From the NCBI GenBank assembly GCA_020860745.1, contig JAJBTR010000314.1:1-7558 (forward strand): a stretch of 7,558 nt of DNA, given 5' to 3'. Positions 7,076 to 7,558 of the stretch are shown one piece after another. Source of the DNA: Lachnospiraceae bacterium. Lineage in GTDB: Bacteria; Bacillota; Clostridia; Lachnospirales; Lachnospiraceae. The number at the start of each line of letters is the position of its first letter. The first letter of the stretch is position 1. The translations under genes and the position numbers were made by a program. A model generated the notes under the pieces. It was not told where the DNA came from and made no database searches. It saw only the letters and a list, made by a program, of their open reading frames with translations.

Positions 7076-7132
7076 CCCAAGCCTGTGGCTTTTCTCCGCT
7101 TTCTGCTTCTTTTCCTACTTTACTGAATTATT

Positions 7133-7558
7133 TTACACACGCTCCAGTAAATCCTCTGCCCTGCACACAAGAGCTGCCGCCAGCTGAAACAAATACTCCG
7201 CCTGCGCTTTATTAATTTTTTTCTGACGCTGCTCGTACTGCTGGATTGTCCTTACAGGAACTCCGGACTGTTCCGCAAGTTCCTTTTGCGTAAGCCCTGC
7301 TTTCAGCCGCAATCGTTTCAGATTTGTTTCCGGCTGCGCCTTGCGATATAACTCGTCCATCCGATCTGAAAACTGACGGATATCCATCTCATGGTAGGGG
7401 GAATACAGCGCCTGAACCTCCACAATCGGAACACAGCGTGAAATCTCCTTAAAACTTAGCGCCGTCCTCCACTGATAATAGGCCAACGCCCACCCCGTCC
7501 AGTATTCTTCACTGCGCCCCGCGGCATACCGCGCGGAAATCTGTTCCCGCTTTTTACC
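7133..7558 (-). CDS. XRE-family helix-turn-helix protein, partial (5' end outside window)
   Basis: The frame is open from the right edge to a TAA at 7133-7135, giving 141 visible residues of a longer protein. The C-terminal half has a Cro/C1-type DNA-binding domain: NLKRLRLKAGLTQKELAEQSGVPVRTIQQYEQ, with the helix-turn-helix around TQKELAEQSGVPVRTIQ, followed by a helical tail ending AEDLLERV. The preceding stretch, about 75 residues rich in Trp, Tyr and charged residues (GRSEEYWTGWALAYYQW), is not one I can assign. A TTG at 7486 could be taken as the start, but the open frame continues upstream through plausible coding sequence and no good ribosome binding site precedes the TTG, so I treat the gene as truncated by the window. 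It is probably a sequence-specific transcription regulator or an antitoxin-like protein. It is transcribed in the same direction as ileS but has its own upstream control, and the ileS promoter starts after its stop. Confidence 0.8.
   Translation of the reverse strand, partial: GKKREQISARYAAGRSEEYWTGWALAYYQWRTALSFKEISRCVPIVEVQALYSPYHEMDIRQFSDRMDELYRKAQPETNLKRLRLKAGLTQKELAEQSGVPVRTIQQYEQRQKKINKAQAEYLFQLAAALVCRAEDLLERV

Noticed and set aside
7079..7091. Terminator AAGCC-TGT-GGCTT for the helix-turn-helix gene
   Set aside because: The stem is only five pairs, and on the minus strand it is followed by GGGTTGACT, which holds the ileS -35 box, not a T-run.

Overview
The window looks like a chromosomal segment of a Clostridia bacterium, most likely Lachnospiraceae-like. 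This is an inference from the moderate-GC coding style, the eukaryote-like (type 2) isoleucyl-tRNA synthetase, a Firmicutes-type glycogen phosphorylase, and a T-box leader with an Ile specifier. All credible genes lie on the minus strand, so the region reads from high to low coordinates.

Layout in transcription order. (1) 7558-7133: the C-terminal part of an XRE-type helix-turn-helix protein whose 5' end lies beyond the window. (2) 7075-7047: a near-consensus sigma-A promoter. (3) About 7040-6677: a T-box riboswitch leader with Stem I, an AUC specifier, Stem II, an F-box, a Stem III-like hairpin, a degenerate antiterminator and a Rho-independent terminator. (4) 6659-6408: a tandem pair of 123-bp repeats (period 129 bp) between the T-box terminator and the ileS ribosome binding site. 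(5) 6391-3131: ileS, 1086 codons. (6) 3138-670: glgP, overlapping the end of ileS by 8 bases. (7) 669-1: a noncoding stretch with several hairpins that are better paired as minus-strand RNA, ending in a degenerate tandem array (period about 52 bp) in which conserved sequence alternates with variable palindromes. The array runs off the left edge.

How it works together. The promoter and T-box should make ileS expression respond to uncharged tRNA-Ile. Because glgP overlaps ileS and no promoter or terminator is visible between them, glycogen breakdown probably comes under the same control. The parts least explained by known features are the palindrome array at the left end, the duplicated element inside the ileS 5' UTR, and the non-consensus antiterminator bulge.
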